A stretch of DNA of 64,000 bases from Caldimicrobium sp. (GTDB lineage Bacteria > Desulfobacterota > Thermodesulfobacteria > Thermodesulfobacteriales > Thermodesulfobacteriaceae), in the NCBI GenBank assembly GCA_025060015.1, contig JANXDB010000054.1, positions 20,924 to 84,923 of the forward strand, given 5' to 3'. Positions 36,566 to 45,578 of the stretch are shown here, piece by piece (the stretch's first letter is position 1; each line of letters opens with the position of its first letter). The notes beneath the pieces are model-generated. The model had not been told where the DNA came from and did not search any database. It saw only the letters and a program-made list of their open reading frames with translations. The position numbers and the translations under genes are program-made.

Positions 36566-37954
36566 CTAATAGGATTTTTCAAGATTGGCAAAGGAGGTAA
36601 AGGAAGAAAGATATGCCAACTTGATAGTAACACCGGAGGGGCCATTCCTCTGTTTACCGATGATAATCTCTGCTATCCCCTTTTCAGGCGTCCCCTTGTT
36701 GTATACTTCGTCTCTGTATATGAATAGAATTACATCTGCATCCTGCTCCAAAGCACCTGACTCTCTTAGATCCGCAAGCTGAGGTCTTTTATCAGGCCTT
36801 TCTTCCACCTTTCGATTTAACTGCGAGAGGGCTAATACCGGAACATTCAATTCCTTAGCCAGGGCCTTAAGTCCTGCAGAGATCTCCGATATCTCCTGCT
36901 CCCTTCGCTCTTTTCGCTCTAGACTTTTCATAAGCTGAAGATAATCTACTACGATGATTCCAAGGGGGGTCTCCTTCATAACCTTTCTTGCCTTGGCCTT
37001 TACTTCTAAAATGTTAATACCTGAGGTATCATCTATAAAAATGGGAAGCTCACTCAGCATGCTTGCCCCGCTAATAACTCTCTGCCAATCTTGGGTCTCA
37101 AGCTGTCCAGTCCTAAACTTTTGAAAATTTACCTTTCCCTCAGAACAGATCATACGAGAAACAAGCTGCTCTTTGCTCATCTCTAAGGAAAAAATTGCTG
37201 CCCCAAGCTTTGTTTGTTTAACAGCATTACACACTATGTTAAGAGCTAAAGCTGTTTTTCCCATCCCCGGACGAGCAGCAAGAATAACCAAATCCCCTCT
37301 CTGCAAGCCAGCAGTTAATCTATCTAATTCATAAAAACCAGTGGGAATTCCTGTTATGAGATCTCCTCTCTGATAGAGCATCTCTAAATGTTTTATGGTC
37401 TCTTTGATGACATCCCTTACAGGCGCAAAGGTTTCCTTTTTGCCATGGTAGGCTAAATCGAATAGGGCCTTTTCAGCGTGGCTTAGAAGTTCCTGGGAGT
37501 CCTCTCCTGAGTAATAGCAACGGTATATCAAATCTTGACTGATACGAATAATCTCTCTTAGAATGCTTTTCTCTTTCACAATCTTAGCATAGTGGACCAA
37601 ATGAGCTGAAGTTGGAAGTAAACTAGCTAATTCTGAAAGATAGGTGGCCCCACCTGCTCTATCTAATTCTCCCATCTTTTCTAATTCATTATAAACGGTG
37701 ACCACGTCTATTGGATCATCCTTTTCAAATAGTTGAATAAAAGCCTGGTAGATAAATCGATTGGAAGTGGAATAGAAATCTTCTGGTCTTAAGAAGTCCA
37801 ACACCTTTATTATGGACCCTGGATCAATGAGAATGGATGCTAGACAATATCTCTCTGCCTGTAGATCCTGTGGAGGTAGGAATTCCTCAGGTAGACTAAC
37901 CTGCTCAGCCCTTTTTGAACCTCTTCTACTGCTCTTTCTCCTCTCAATGGTCAT
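36566..37954 (-). CDS. dnaB: replicative DNA helicase DnaB
   Basis: 462 residues: the N-terminal DnaB domain (DLQAERYCLASIL) and the RecA-like helicase domain with Walker A ARPGMGKTALALN, GIIVVDYLQLM (Walker B) and GALEQDADVILFIYR. No intein. It follows rplI by three bases in the conserved rpsF-rpsR-rplI-dnaB order. Confidence 0.97.
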   Translation of the reverse strand: MTIERRKSSRRGSKRAEQVSLPEEFLPPQDLQAERYCLASILIDPGSIIKVLDFLRPEDFYSTSNRFIYQAFIQLFEKDDPIDVVTVYNELEKMGELDRAGGATYLSELASLLPTSAHLVHYAKIVKEKSILREIIRISQDLIYRCYYSGEDSQELLSHAEKALFDLAYHGKKETFAPVRDVIKETIKHLEMLYQRGDLITGIPTGFYELDRLTAGLQRGDLVILAARPGMGKTALALNIVCNAVKQTKLGAAIFSLEMSKEQLVSRMICSEGKVNFQKFRTGQLETQDWQRVISGASMLSELPIFIDDTSGINILEVKAKARKVMKETPLGIIVVDYLQLMKSLERKERREQEISEISAGLKALAKELNVPVLALSQLNRKVEERPDKRPQLADLRESGALEQDADVILFIYRDEVYNKGTPEKGIAEIIIGKQRNGPSGVTIKLAYLSSFTSFANLEKSY

Positions 37955-37957
37955 GAA

Positions 37958-38404
37958 TTACTTTTCTTCGATAACCTCAACTCTTATGAAGACATATATA
38001 TCTCCAGAGAGTTTCAGATTTACCTCATAATTACCAACAGTTTTAATGGGTTCATCAAGGACTATTTGTTTTTTCTCAATCTCAAAACCTTTATCTGCAA
38101 GGGCCTTAGCGATGTCACTGGCAGTAACGGAACCGTAAAGCCTTCCTTCTTCCACAGCCTTACGATAAAGGGTTAAGGTCATACCCTGTAATTTCTCAGC
38201 AAGACTCTGAGTCTTTTTTCTTTCTCGTTCAGCTTTGGCTAAGATAATGCTTCGCTCCTTCTCCAAAGCTTTCAATGTCTTTTGATTAGCTAAAATAGCT
38301 AAACCTTTGGGTATAAGGTAGTTTCTGGCAAAACCATCTTTAACCTTTACCACATCTCCTGCCTTTCCCAGTTTTGGTATATCTTTTCTTAAAATAACCT
38401 CCAT
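37958..38404 (-). CDS. rplI: 50S ribosomal protein L9
   Basis: 148 residues. The N-terminal rRNA-binding domain (MEVILRKDIPKLGKAGDVVKV...NYLIPKG), the long connecting helix and the C-terminal domain are all present. The ATG at 38404 is preferred over the one at 38410, because AGGAGG is seven bases from the former and only one from the latter. Confidence 0.97.
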   Translation of the reverse strand: MEVILRKDIPKLGKAGDVVKVKDGFARNYLIPKGLAILANQKTLKALEKERSIILAKAERERKKTQSLAEKLQGMTLTLYRKAVEEGRLYGSVTASDIAKALADKGFEIEKKQIVLDEPIKTVGNYEVNLKLSGDIYVFIRVEVIEEK

Positions 38405-38416
38405 TTTCATTCCTCC

Positions 38417-38671
38417 TTAATCAATTTCCACTTCGGTGACAAAGGGCAAAAGTGCCATAATTCTTGCCTGTTTTATGGCAGTGGTTAATCTTCTCTGATG
38501 AAAGGCACAGTTACCTGTCTGCCTGCGGTGTAAAATCATACCCTTCTCATTTATGAACTGCTTCAAAAGATCTGCGTTCTTGTAATCTAAGGCCAAATTA
38601 GAATCGGCACAAAACCTACAGACCTTTTTTCTTGGAAAAATTCTCTTTTTCATAGTGATATTGTTATCCAT
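38417..38671 (-). CDS. rpsR: 30S ribosomal protein S18
   Basis: 84 residues. Family marks: [33 protein letters not shown] and [22 protein letters not shown]. The Cys residues CRFC suggest the zinc-type S18. GGGAGG lies nine bases before the ATG. ssb, usually between rpsF and rpsR, is absent here and lies at 58870-59295. Confidence 0.97.
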   Translation of the reverse strand: MDNNITMKKRIFPRKKVCRFCADSNLALDYKNADLLKQFINEKGMILHRRQTGNCAFHQRRLTTAIKQARIMALLPFVTEVEID

Positions 38672-38673
38672 GT

Positions 38674-39024
38674 CTAATTACCTCCCTTTGAACTCTGGCT
38701 TTCTGGTTTGAATCTATCCTCAAGCTTTACTATGATGAATCTCATTACCCTTTCGTCAATGCGAAAGTGACTTTCGAGCTCCTGAGGCAAGTTAGAATTC
38801 CCGTAAAACTCCATCAACACATAATAGCCCTGTTTCTTTTTTTGAATGGAATAGGCAAGCTTCTTAGTCCCCCATTCGTCAATTTTGAGAACATCTCCGC
38901 CATTTACCTGGATGATCTGTTTTAGTTTGTCAAGGAGAGCCTCTTTCTCCTCAACCCTATCGGGATGGATGATGAAAAGGGTTTCCCATTTGCGGATACG
39001 TTTTGGTTGGGGAAATTCGAACAT
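38674..39024 (-). CDS. rpsF: 30S ribosomal protein S6
   Basis: 116 residues: [41 protein letters not shown] and the [13 protein letters not shown] strand. AAGGAGG precedes the ATG. tRNA-Val lies immediately upstream on the same strand, which fits one transcript with mutT and the tRNA. Confidence 0.97.
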   Translation of the reverse strand: MFEFPQPKRIRKWETLFIIHPDRVEEKEALLDKLKQIIQVNGGDVLKIDEWGTKKLAYSIQKKKQGYYVLMEFYGNSNLPQELESHFRIDERVMRFIIVKLEDRFKPESQSSKGGN

Positions 39025-39087
39025 GATCCTTACCTCCTTTTGGTCTATTTGGCCCCCTCTGCCTTACAAAGGGAGCAAGGAGTCAAA

Positions 39088-39159
39088 TGGGCGGTGGAGG
39101 ATTTGAACCTCCGACATCCACCGTGTGAGGATGGCGCTCTACCCCTGAGCTAACCGCCC
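39088..39159 (-). tRNA. tRNA-Val (anticodon CAC)
   Basis: 72 bases on the minus strand. The acceptor stem GGGCGGT pairs with ACCGCCC, the discriminator is A, and CCA is not encoded. The D arm is GCTC/GAGC, the anticodon loop CTCACAC gives CAC, and the T arm is GGAGGTTCAAATCCTCC. It lies between mutT and rpsF. Confidence 0.95.
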
Positions 39160-39171
39160 AGTTGATCCCAT

Positions 39172-39576
39172 TTAATCAAAGTTAACAGGTTTTTGAATTT
39201 TTTCAAGTTTTAATCCTTCTAAGATAGACCTATCTGCAGGACAAAGCTCAAGGGTTGTAATCTCTTCTATTTCTATCCATCTAGCTTCTATTGCCTCCTT
39301 AGGAGAAGGCTCTCCCTCAGTATGGGCTTTAATCAGGATTAGCTCAATGAATTCATCTGGATATATATGCTTACACCTTGAGATGATCTCCAGGGGAACA
39401 ACCTCTATTCCTAATTCCTCTTTGATTTCCCTTTTTAAGGCATCCTCAGGACTTTCTCCCTCCTCGACTTTACCTCCAGGAAATTCCCACAGGCCTCCTC
39501 TTTTCTTATGAAATGGTCTTCTAACCATAAACACCTTTCCCTCTCTTTCAATGAAAGCAGCAACTACTTTCATCAT
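39172..39576 (-). CDS. mutT: MutT-type NUDIX hydrolase (8-oxo-dGTP diphosphatase candidate)
   Basis: 134 residues with the complete NUDIX box GGKVEEGESPEDALKREIKEELGI pattern (residues about 34-57) and the MutT-like opening VVAAFIEREGKVFMVRRP. It probably cleans oxidised dGTP; other nucleotide substrates are possible. Start ATG 39576 or the next ATG at 39573. The palindrome at 39626-39648 is 50 bases upstream. Confidence 0.88.
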   Translation of the reverse strand: MMKVVAAFIEREGKVFMVRRPFHKKRGGLWEFPGGKVEEGESPEDALKREIKEELGIEVVPLEIISRCKHIYPDEFIELILIKAHTEGEPSPKEAIEARWIEIEEITTLELCPADRSILEGLKLEKIQKPVNFD

Positions 39577-39625
39577 ATATCACCAACTTTAAGACAAATT
39601 TCAAGAGTAAACAACCTTAGTATTT

Positions 39626-39648
39626 TTTCGCACCTGACAGGTGCGAAA
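39626..39648. promoter_or_regulatory. 23-bp perfect palindrome, copy 2 (putative operator)
   Basis: Eleven-base arms, TTTCGCACCTG, around a central A, followed by the exact reverse complement. It lies between the divergent mutT and pstS genes, 40 bases before the Pho box. The core CGCACCTG...AGGTGCG recurs at 34891-34907. The position between divergent starts rules out a terminator role. Confidence 0.6.
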
Positions 39649-39688
39649 TCCTAATAGATATCATACCATGGAACTCTTATCTTTAGCT

Positions 39689-39727
39689 TTAACATTATTT
39701 TAACACTGATTTAAAGATCATTTAAAT
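39689..39727 (+). promoter_or_regulatory. Pho box: four half-sites at 11-bp period before pstS
   Basis: TTAACA at 39689 and 39700, TTAAAG at 39711, TTAAAT at 39722, each followed by a five-base spacer, i.e. an exact 11-bp period. TTAACA-N5-TTAACA is the PhoP-box form known from Bacillus. The last site ends ten bases before a likely -10 TATCTT (39737-39742), with no -35 box, as in PhoB-activated promoters. phoB and phoR end this same operon. Confidence 0.75.
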
Positions 39728-39770
39728 CTTGCACTCTATCTTTTAAAGCAAAAATCCATGGAGGTGTTTT

Positions 39771-40781
39771 ATGAGGAGTAAACTTTTAAGCAAGAAAGTT
39801 TTAGCGATTTTAGCTGGTGTTGGTGTCTTGGGAAGTGTTACTCAGGGTGTATCCTCTCCTTTAATTAAAATTGACGGCTCATCTACTGTTTATCCTATAA
39901 CAGAAGGAGTGGCAGAGGAGTTTCAGAAGGCCAAAAAAGGAGCGGTAAAGGTCACTGTGGGTATTTCTGGAACTGGTGGAGGATTCAAGAAGTTCTGCAG
40001 AGGAGAAACAGATGTGCAAAATGCTTCTAGACCAATCCTCAAGAAGGAGATGGAAGAGTGCAAGAAAAATGGTATAAGCTACATAGAGCTTCCAGTGGCC
40101 TATGATGGCCTGGCTGTAGTTGTAAATCCCAAAAATAACTGGGCAACTTGCATGACAGTGGAACAGTTAAAAGAGGTTTGGAAACCTGAATCTCAGGGCA
40201 AAAAGATTGCCTGGTCAGATCTTGATCCCAAATGGCCAAAGGAGGATATCAAACTCTGCGGTCCTGGATCAGATTCAGGAACCTTTGATTATTTCACCGA
40301 GGCTATCATGGGCAAGGCCAAATCTCAGAGAGGTGATTATCTTGCCTCGGAAGATGATAATGTCCTTGTTCAGTTTGCCCAGAAAGAGAAAGGCTCCCTT
40401 TGTTACTTCGGTTTAGCCTATGTGGAGGAGAACAAAGGAAAAGTTAAGGCCATTCAGATTAAGAACCCCAAGACTGGAAAATGTGTCTCTCCTTCCGCAG
40501 AGACCGTTAGATCTGGTGAGTATAATCCACTTTCAAGGCCCCTTTTCATCTATGTTAACGTAAAAGCCATGGATAGGCCAGAGGTCAAAGAGTTTGTCGA
40601 TTTCTATCTCAAGAATGCAGGAAAGATATCCAAACAGGTGGGATATATACCTCTTCCTGAGAAGGCCTACGACCTTGGTAGGAAGAGAGTTGCAGATAAG
40701 AAAATTGGAACAGTCTTTGGGGGAGAGCCAGAGGTTGGCTTAACAGTGGAAGAACTCCTCAAGAGAGAGGCAAAAGAGTAA
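39771..40781 (+). CDS. pstS: phosphate ABC transporter, periplasmic binding protein
   Basis: 336 residues. The N-terminal signal segment ([20 protein letters not shown]) is followed by the PstS pattern [34 protein letters not shown] and [10 protein letters not shown], which bind phosphate oxygens. GGAGGTG lies four bases before the ATG. It heads pstSCAB-phoU behind the Pho box. Confidence 0.96.
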   Translation: MRSKLLSKKVLAILAGVGVLGSVTQGVSSPLIKIDGSSTVYPITEGVAEEFQKAKKGAVKVTVGISGTGGGFKKFCRGETDVQNASRPILKKEMEECKKNGISYIELPVAYDGLAVVVNPKNNWATCMTVEQLKEVWKPESQGKKIAWSDLDPKWPKEDIKLCGPGSDSGTFDYFTEAIMGKAKSQRGDYLASEDDNVLVQFAQKEKGSLCYFGLAYVEENKGKVKAIQIKNPKTGKCVSPSAETVRSGEYNPLSRPLFIYVNVKAMDRPEVKEFVDFYLKNAGKISKQVGYIPLPEKAYDLGRKRVADKKIGTVFGGEPEVGLTVEELLKREAKE

Positions 40782-40795
40782 GAGAGCCAATTTCC

Positions 40796-41713
40796 ATGAA
40801 GATAGAGACCAAGAAAAAGCTTGATCTGATTTTTAAGGCCTTTCTTATTGTTACCAGTATATCCTCCATTGCGGTAACCATAGGCATAGTGGTTGCCCTA
40901 ACGGAGGATACCATCAGATTCTTCCTTCATCCAGAGGGTGGGGGCTTCCCCACCTCCATTATTAAGTTCTTCACCGAAAGCGAATGGACACCTACCTTTA
41001 TCAACAAGAAGATAGGTATTTGGCCCCTTCTTGCTGGAACCTTTCTCATCGCTGCCATTGCAGGGCTGATTGCCATCCCCATGGGATTGATCATCGCGGT
41101 CTATCTTAGCGAATTTGCCTCACACAGAGTAAGAGAAGCTGTAAAACCCTGGCTCGAATTCCTAGAGGCTGTACCCACGGTAGTTTATGGATATTTTGCC
41201 CTTTTAGCCATAACCCCCCTTCTTCAGTGGATCCTTGGTAAATTTGGCATGGAGGTAGAGGGCATGAATGCCCTCTCACCTGGTATTGTCTTAGGGGTTA
41301 TGATTCTACCATTCACTGCCTCAATGGTTGAGGATTCTCTTAAGGGTGTTCCTCAGTATCTGCGAGAAGCTTCCTATAGCCTTGGTGCAAGCAAACTCAG
41401 GACTGCCTTCGGCGTGGTGGTTCCTGCTGCAAGATCGGGCATTCTAGCCTCATATCTTTTGGGAATTTCACGAGCCCTGGGTGAAACCATGGTAGTAGCG
41501 GTTGCAGCAGGTATGTACCCCAACTTGACCTTGAACCCACTGGAACCTGTCCAAACCATAACAGGTTATATCGTCCAAGTAGCACTCGGAGATTTACCCT
41601 ATCTCTCCTTTGAATATCTATCCATCTTTGCCGCTGGCTTTATGCTTTTTTTAATCACCCTGTTTTTCAATCTCACTGCAGTCTACTTAAAATCAAGGAT
41701 TGAGAGGTACTAA
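40796..41713 (+). CDS. pstC: phosphate ABC transporter permease PstC
   Basis: 305 residues, six membrane segments. The permease EAA-type loop is REASYSLGASKLRTAFGVVVPAARSGI. It forms the channel with PstA. It starts 14 bases after pstS. Confidence 0.95.
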   Translation: MKIETKKKLDLIFKAFLIVTSISSIAVTIGIVVALTEDTIRFFLHPEGGGFPTSIIKFFTESEWTPTFINKKIGIWPLLAGTFLIAAIAGLIAIPMGLIIAVYLSEFASHRVREAVKPWLEFLEAVPTVVYGYFALLAITPLLQWILGKFGMEVEGMNALSPGIVLGVMILPFTASMVEDSLKGVPQYLREASYSLGASKLRTAFGVVVPAARSGILASYLLGISRALGETMVVAVAAGMYPNLTLNPLEPVQTITGYIVQVALGDLPYLSFEYLSIFAAGFMLFLITLFFNLTAVYLKSRIERY

Positions 41714-41715
41714 TA

Positions 41716-42588
41716 ATGAACTACAAAACCTGGGAAAGGCTGTTTAACTGTCTTGGCATTTTTTTAGTGGTTTTCGTCCTCATATTTTTATTCTCCATAA
41801 CCTTAAAACTCTTTATTGATGGCTTTCATAGAATCTTTGACTTTAAATTTTATACTTCCTATCCCTCAAGGTTTCCCAATGAAGCAGGTATTCTTTCCTC
41901 CTGGGTTGGAACCTTGTATGTTATGGCAGGAGCAATCTTTTGGTCCATCTTTCTTGGAGTTCCTGCTGGTATTTATTTAGAAGAATTTGGAGCCAAAGGA
42001 AAAATCGCCAAAATCATTGAGGCAAATATTACCAATCTCTCAGCTGTGCCCTCTATTGTGTATGGCTTGCTTGCCCTTGGGATCTTTGTTTATAGATTTA
42101 ATTTTGGAGAGAGCATCTTAACCGCAGGCCTTACCTTAGGTCTTCTTATGCTTCCTGTAATCGTTGTGGCAACGAGAGAGTCTTTGAGAAGAATCCCCCG
42201 TGCCATAAGGGAAGGTGCCTATGCGTTGGGAGCAACTAATTATGAACTGGTGTTCCATCATCTGCTTCCATACTCCGTTGGTGGCATCCTTACAGGAGTT
42301 ATTATTGCTATCTCACGGGCAATTGGGGAGACAGCGCCTCTCTTAACCATAGGAGCTCTCACCTTTATTGCCTTTCTACCGCCTCCACCTTGGGAGGATT
42401 TCATAGGGATGCTCAAATCTCCCTTTACAGTTCTTCCCATCCAGATCTTCAACTGGGTATCACGCCCTCAGGAAGCCTTTCACAAAAATGCAGCCGCAGG
42501 TGGTTTTATTCTCCTGGTTCTATGTCTCCTACTCAACTCTGCAAGTTACTACTTGCGTTACAAAGTACGAACAAAATATCATTGGTAA
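41716..42588 (+). CDS. pstA: phosphate ABC transporter permease PstA
   Basis: 290 residues, six membrane segments, with the loop REGAYALGATNYELVFHHLLP and SRAIGETAPLLTIGA typical of PstA. It partners with PstC and starts two bases after its stop. Confidence 0.95.
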   Translation: MNYKTWERLFNCLGIFLVVFVLIFLFSITLKLFIDGFHRIFDFKFYTSYPSRFPNEAGILSSWVGTLYVMAGAIFWSIFLGVPAGIYLEEFGAKGKIAKIIEANITNLSAVPSIVYGLLALGIFVYRFNFGESILTAGLTLGLLMLPVIVVATRESLRRIPRAIREGAYALGATNYELVFHHLLPYSVGGILTGVIIAISRAIGETAPLLTIGALTFIAFLPPPPWEDFIGMLKSPFTVLPIQIFNWVSRPQEAFHKNAAAGGFILLVLCLLLNSASYYLRYKVRTKYHW

Positions 42589-42606
42589 TTTAGGGGGTTT
42601 AAAGGA

Positions 42607-43374
42607 ATGTCAGATAACATAAAAGTCAAAGTTGAAAACCTTGATTTTTACTATGGAACCTTTCACGCCCTGAAAAATATCAATCTTCCCATATACGAAA
42701 AGAAGGTAACTGCCATAATAGGCCCCTCTGGCTGTGGAAAAAGTACCCTTCTTCGTTGTTTCAATAGAATGCATGATCTATACCCTGGAACTCGCTACGA
42801 AGGAGCCATTTATCTCTATCCTGACAAAACCAACATAGTGGCCAAAGGAGTGGAACCCCTCTATATCCGCATGAGGGTGGGCATGGTCTTTCAAAAACCC
42901 AATCCCTTTCCCAAATCAATCTTTGAAAATGTGGCCTATGGCTTGCGTATAAATGGTATCAAAGATAAAAAGGTTATTGAAGAAAAGGTTGAAAAGGCTT
43001 TAAAGGATGCAGCTCTTTGGGACGAGGTTAAAGAAAGACTTAAGGAAAATGCCTACTCCTTATCAGGTGGCCAACAGCAAAGACTCTGCATTGCCAGAGC
43101 CATAGCTGTGGAGCCGGAAGTTTTGCTCTTCGATGAGCCAACCTCTGCCCTTGATCCCATATCAACAGCTCGCATAGAGGATCTCATTGTGGAACTCAAA
43201 AACAAGATAACCATAGTGATCGTGACGCACAACATGCAGCAAGCCGCAAGAATCTCCGATTACACAGCCTTTATGTATCTGGGTGAGCTCATTGAATTCG
43301 GTCCTACAGAAAAGATCTTCACCAATCCCGAGAAAAAACTAACCGAGGATTACATCAGTGGTCGTTTTGGTTAA
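42607..43374 (+). CDS. pstB: phosphate ABC transporter ATPase PstB
   Basis: 255 residues with Walker [21 protein letters not shown], signature [16 protein letters not shown], Walker [13 protein letters not shown] and switch His in [13 protein letters not shown]. It energises PstSCA uptake. Confidence 0.97.
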   Translation: MSDNIKVKVENLDFYYGTFHALKNINLPIYEKKVTAIIGPSGCGKSTLLRCFNRMHDLYPGTRYEGAIYLYPDKTNIVAKGVEPLYIRMRVGMVFQKPNPFPKSIFENVAYGLRINGIKDKKVIEEKVEKALKDAALWDEVKERLKENAYSLSGGQQQRLCIARAIAVEPEVLLFDEPTSALDPISTARIEDLIVELKNKITIVIVTHNMQQAARISDYTAFMYLGELIEFGPTEKIFTNPEKKLTEDYISGRFG

Positions 43375-43398
43375 GCATCATCTGCTGGAGGATAACTC

Positions 43399-44739
43399 AT
43401 GGTAAGGATAGCGCTGAATAAAGAGTTACAATTTCTGCACAACATACTTTTAGACATGGCTCGCTCTGTTGACGAAATGGTAAGAGGTGTCATCAAGGCC
43501 TTTGATGAAAGAGATAAAAAAATGGCTCAAGAGATTATCAAGTTTGATGATCAGATTGACTACTACGACCACATGATCAATGTCTCAGCTTTAGAGGTAT
43601 TAGCCCTTCAACAGCCAGTTGCCAAGGATCTGAGAGTGGTGGTAGGATCCCTTGATATTTCCAGAAACTTGGAGAGGCTTGCTGATCAGGCTGTAAACAT
43701 AGCAGAGATGGTTATACATTTAGCCGAGGAGAAAGATGGCCTGGTTGAAAGCTGTAAGATAGATCTGCTCCCTATGGCCAAAGAGGCCCTCTACATGTTA
43801 GAACAGGCTATAAACGCCTTCATAAAGGGAGATGTGAGAATAGCCAGAGAGGTTATCAATAGAGATGAAGTTGTAGACCAAATGAAAGTGGATTTAAGAG
43901 AGAGGATTGAGGCTTGCCTTAGGGACTATCCAGAGAGTTTAAAAAGTGGTCTTGACTACCTCTTAGTGGTAGAAAATTTAGAACGTGTGGCTGATCTTGC
44001 CTGTAATATTGGAGAAAATGTCATCTTTGTTGTAGAGGGTAGACTCCTGAAGGGAGAAACCCCAGAAAAGGTTGCACCCACTGCCACTGAGAGATTAGAA
44101 GAAAGCCTTACTTTCCAACTCTTGAAGAGACATACACGCCTCATCATAGAGTGTCTAACAAGGCTTCCACTGTCCCTTGAAGCCTATTTCACAGAAGATT
44201 ATGAAAGACTTAGAGAAATCGCCAGGGACATCAATGAGATAGAAAAGGAGGCTGATAAGATCAAAGCCAACATCAGAAGCCATCTGCCTAAGGGCTTGAT
44301 CTTACCTGTTGAAAAGTTTGAGCTTTTTCTTTACCTAAAAGAACAGGATGCCCTTGCAGATTTAGGAGAAGAGCTGTTAAAGCTTCTACTGCTAAGGAGG
44401 ATTTCCCTTTCAGCAGAAATAAGACAAGAACTAACAAGACTTTTGGAGCAAAGTTTGGAGCCTGTTTCCTATTTTGAGGACCTAGTGGCACAGACCTTTA
44501 GATACCTCTCCAATTGGGATGAAGAGGCGAGAGAAAGAGCAAAGAATCTGGTACGCTCTGTTAGGCATTCTCAATTCGTAACAGAAGAACTGGCATTCAA
44601 GCTAAAGGATAAAATCTATCAGGATATAAAGGATCCTCTAGATTTTTTCCAAATAACTAAAATTGTGGAGGTAATAGCCCTAATTTCCACTCATGCAGAG
44701 AATACTGCTGATCTTTTAAGGGCGATGATAGCCAAGTAA
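43399..44739 (+). CDS. phoU: PhoU fused to a DUF47 (Pit-accessory type) domain
   Basis: 446 residues, twice the normal PhoU length. Residues 1-220 are a complete two-repeat PhoU (DRDKKM-like metal face, NLERLADQAVNIAEM, NLERVADLACNIGENVIF). Residues about 225-446 follow the DUF47/TIGR00153 pattern (ISELEHEAD-like NEIEKEADKIKANIRSHLPKGLILPVEK, KEQDALADLGEELLKLLLLR, VEVIALISTHAENTADLLR), a PhoU-like domain normally encoded next to Pit transporters. PhoU signals phosphate status to PhoR and gates Pst. No Pit gene is here. Confidence 0.88.
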   Translation: MVRIALNKELQFLHNILLDMARSVDEMVRGVIKAFDERDKKMAQEIIKFDDQIDYYDHMINVSALEVLALQQPVAKDLRVVVGSLDISRNLERLADQAVNIAEMVIHLAEEKDGLVESCKIDLLPMAKEALYMLEQAINAFIKGDVRIAREVINRDEVVDQMKVDLRERIEACLRDYPESLKSGLDYLLVVENLERVADLACNIGENVIFVVEGRLLKGETPEKVAPTATERLEESLTFQLLKRHTRLIIECLTRLPLSLEAYFTEDYERLREIARDINEIEKEADKIKANIRSHLPKGLILPVEKFELFLYLKEQDALADLGEELLKLLLLRRISLSAEIRQELTRLLEQSLEPVSYFEDLVAQTFRYLSNWDEEARERAKNLVRSVRHSQFVTEELAFKLKDKIYQDIKDPLDFFQITKIVEVIALISTHAENTADLLRAMIAK

Positions 44740-44747
44740 AATAAGCT

Positions 44748-45578
44748 ATGATCGAAAAGGAAAAAAGCTTAGAGGAGTTTCTAAGTAATCTTCATGTAGA
44801 GATATTCTCTAAAATACCCTTTGACTTTCAAAGTGTAGATACCCATTTTCAACCTTTGATAGACCTCACAATCTATAAAATCATCGGGTATGAGGCCTTA
44901 ACAAGACCTCTATTTAGAGGTAAGATCGATGATCTTTACAAAGAGGCGATCAGGTTTGATGTTCTATCAGAGTTAGATCTATACTTCAGAATAAAGGCCC
45001 TCTATAAAGCCTATAAAGAGGGCTTAGATTCGGAGCTTCTTCTTTTTCTTAATGTGCATCCCAAGGTTTTATCCAAAAAGCACTACTATCAAGGAGTGAC
45101 TCAAGAATTCCTTAGACTGCTTAATTTTGATATCAAACAGATTGTACTGGAAATTTCTGAATGTGAACAGCCAGAGGATTTAGACTTACACCTGAAAACC
45201 ATTTTTTATTATCTCAATCAAGGATATCAGATCTCTATTGATGATTACGGAATTGGTTCAATGGGCTACCTCCATTTGGTGGAGATAAAACCAAGCTTTA
45301 TAAAGTTGGATCAGTACTTTGTCCCCATGGGCTTAGAGGATTCTTACAGCCGTAGTTTTATAGAACACACTTCTAAAATCTGCAGAGACTTAGGAGTTAG
45401 AGTAGTAGCCAAAGGGGTAGAGAGGAGAGAAGAGGTATCCCTTCTCCTCTCTTTGGGAATAAATTACTTTCAGGGATACTACTTCGGAAAACCCACCCCC
45501 TCCTTGATGGGAGGTGATATCTATGAAGAGAGAAAACACAAACCTAAATATTCGTTTCAATCCTTCGCCTATTTCTGA
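44748..45578 (+). CDS. EAL-domain c-di-GMP phosphodiesterase-like protein, substituted active site
   Basis: 276 residues, essentially a single EAL domain. Retained: GYEALTR, NVHP (Asn), LEISE (Glu), IDDYGIG (Asp pair), IKLDQ (Lys) and YFQGYYFGKP (Gln). Altered: the usual AEGVE is AKGVE, so the first Glu, important in catalysis, is Lys. It may therefore bind c-di-GMP or be slow rather than be a good phosphodiesterase. It begins nine bases after phoU and overlaps the CBS-GGDDF gene by 56 bases in another frame. Confidence 0.85.
   Translation: MIEKEKSLEEFLSNLHVEIFSKIPFDFQSVDTHFQPLIDLTIYKIIGYEALTRPLFRGKIDDLYKEAIRFDVLSELDLYFRIKALYKAYKEGLDSELLLFLNVHPKVLSKKHYYQGVTQEFLRLLNFDIKQIVLEISECEQPEDLDLHLKTIFYYLNQGYQISIDDYGIGSMGYLHLVEIKPSFIKLDQYFVPMGLEDSYSRSFIEHTSKICRDLGVRVVAKGVERREEVSLLLSLGINYFQGYYFGKPTPSLMGGDIYEERKHKPKYSFQSFAYF

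Noticed and set aside
45514..45522. GTG at 45514 as start of the CBS-GGDDF gene
   Set aside because: It lies inside the GGGAGGTG ribosome site of the ATG at 45523.
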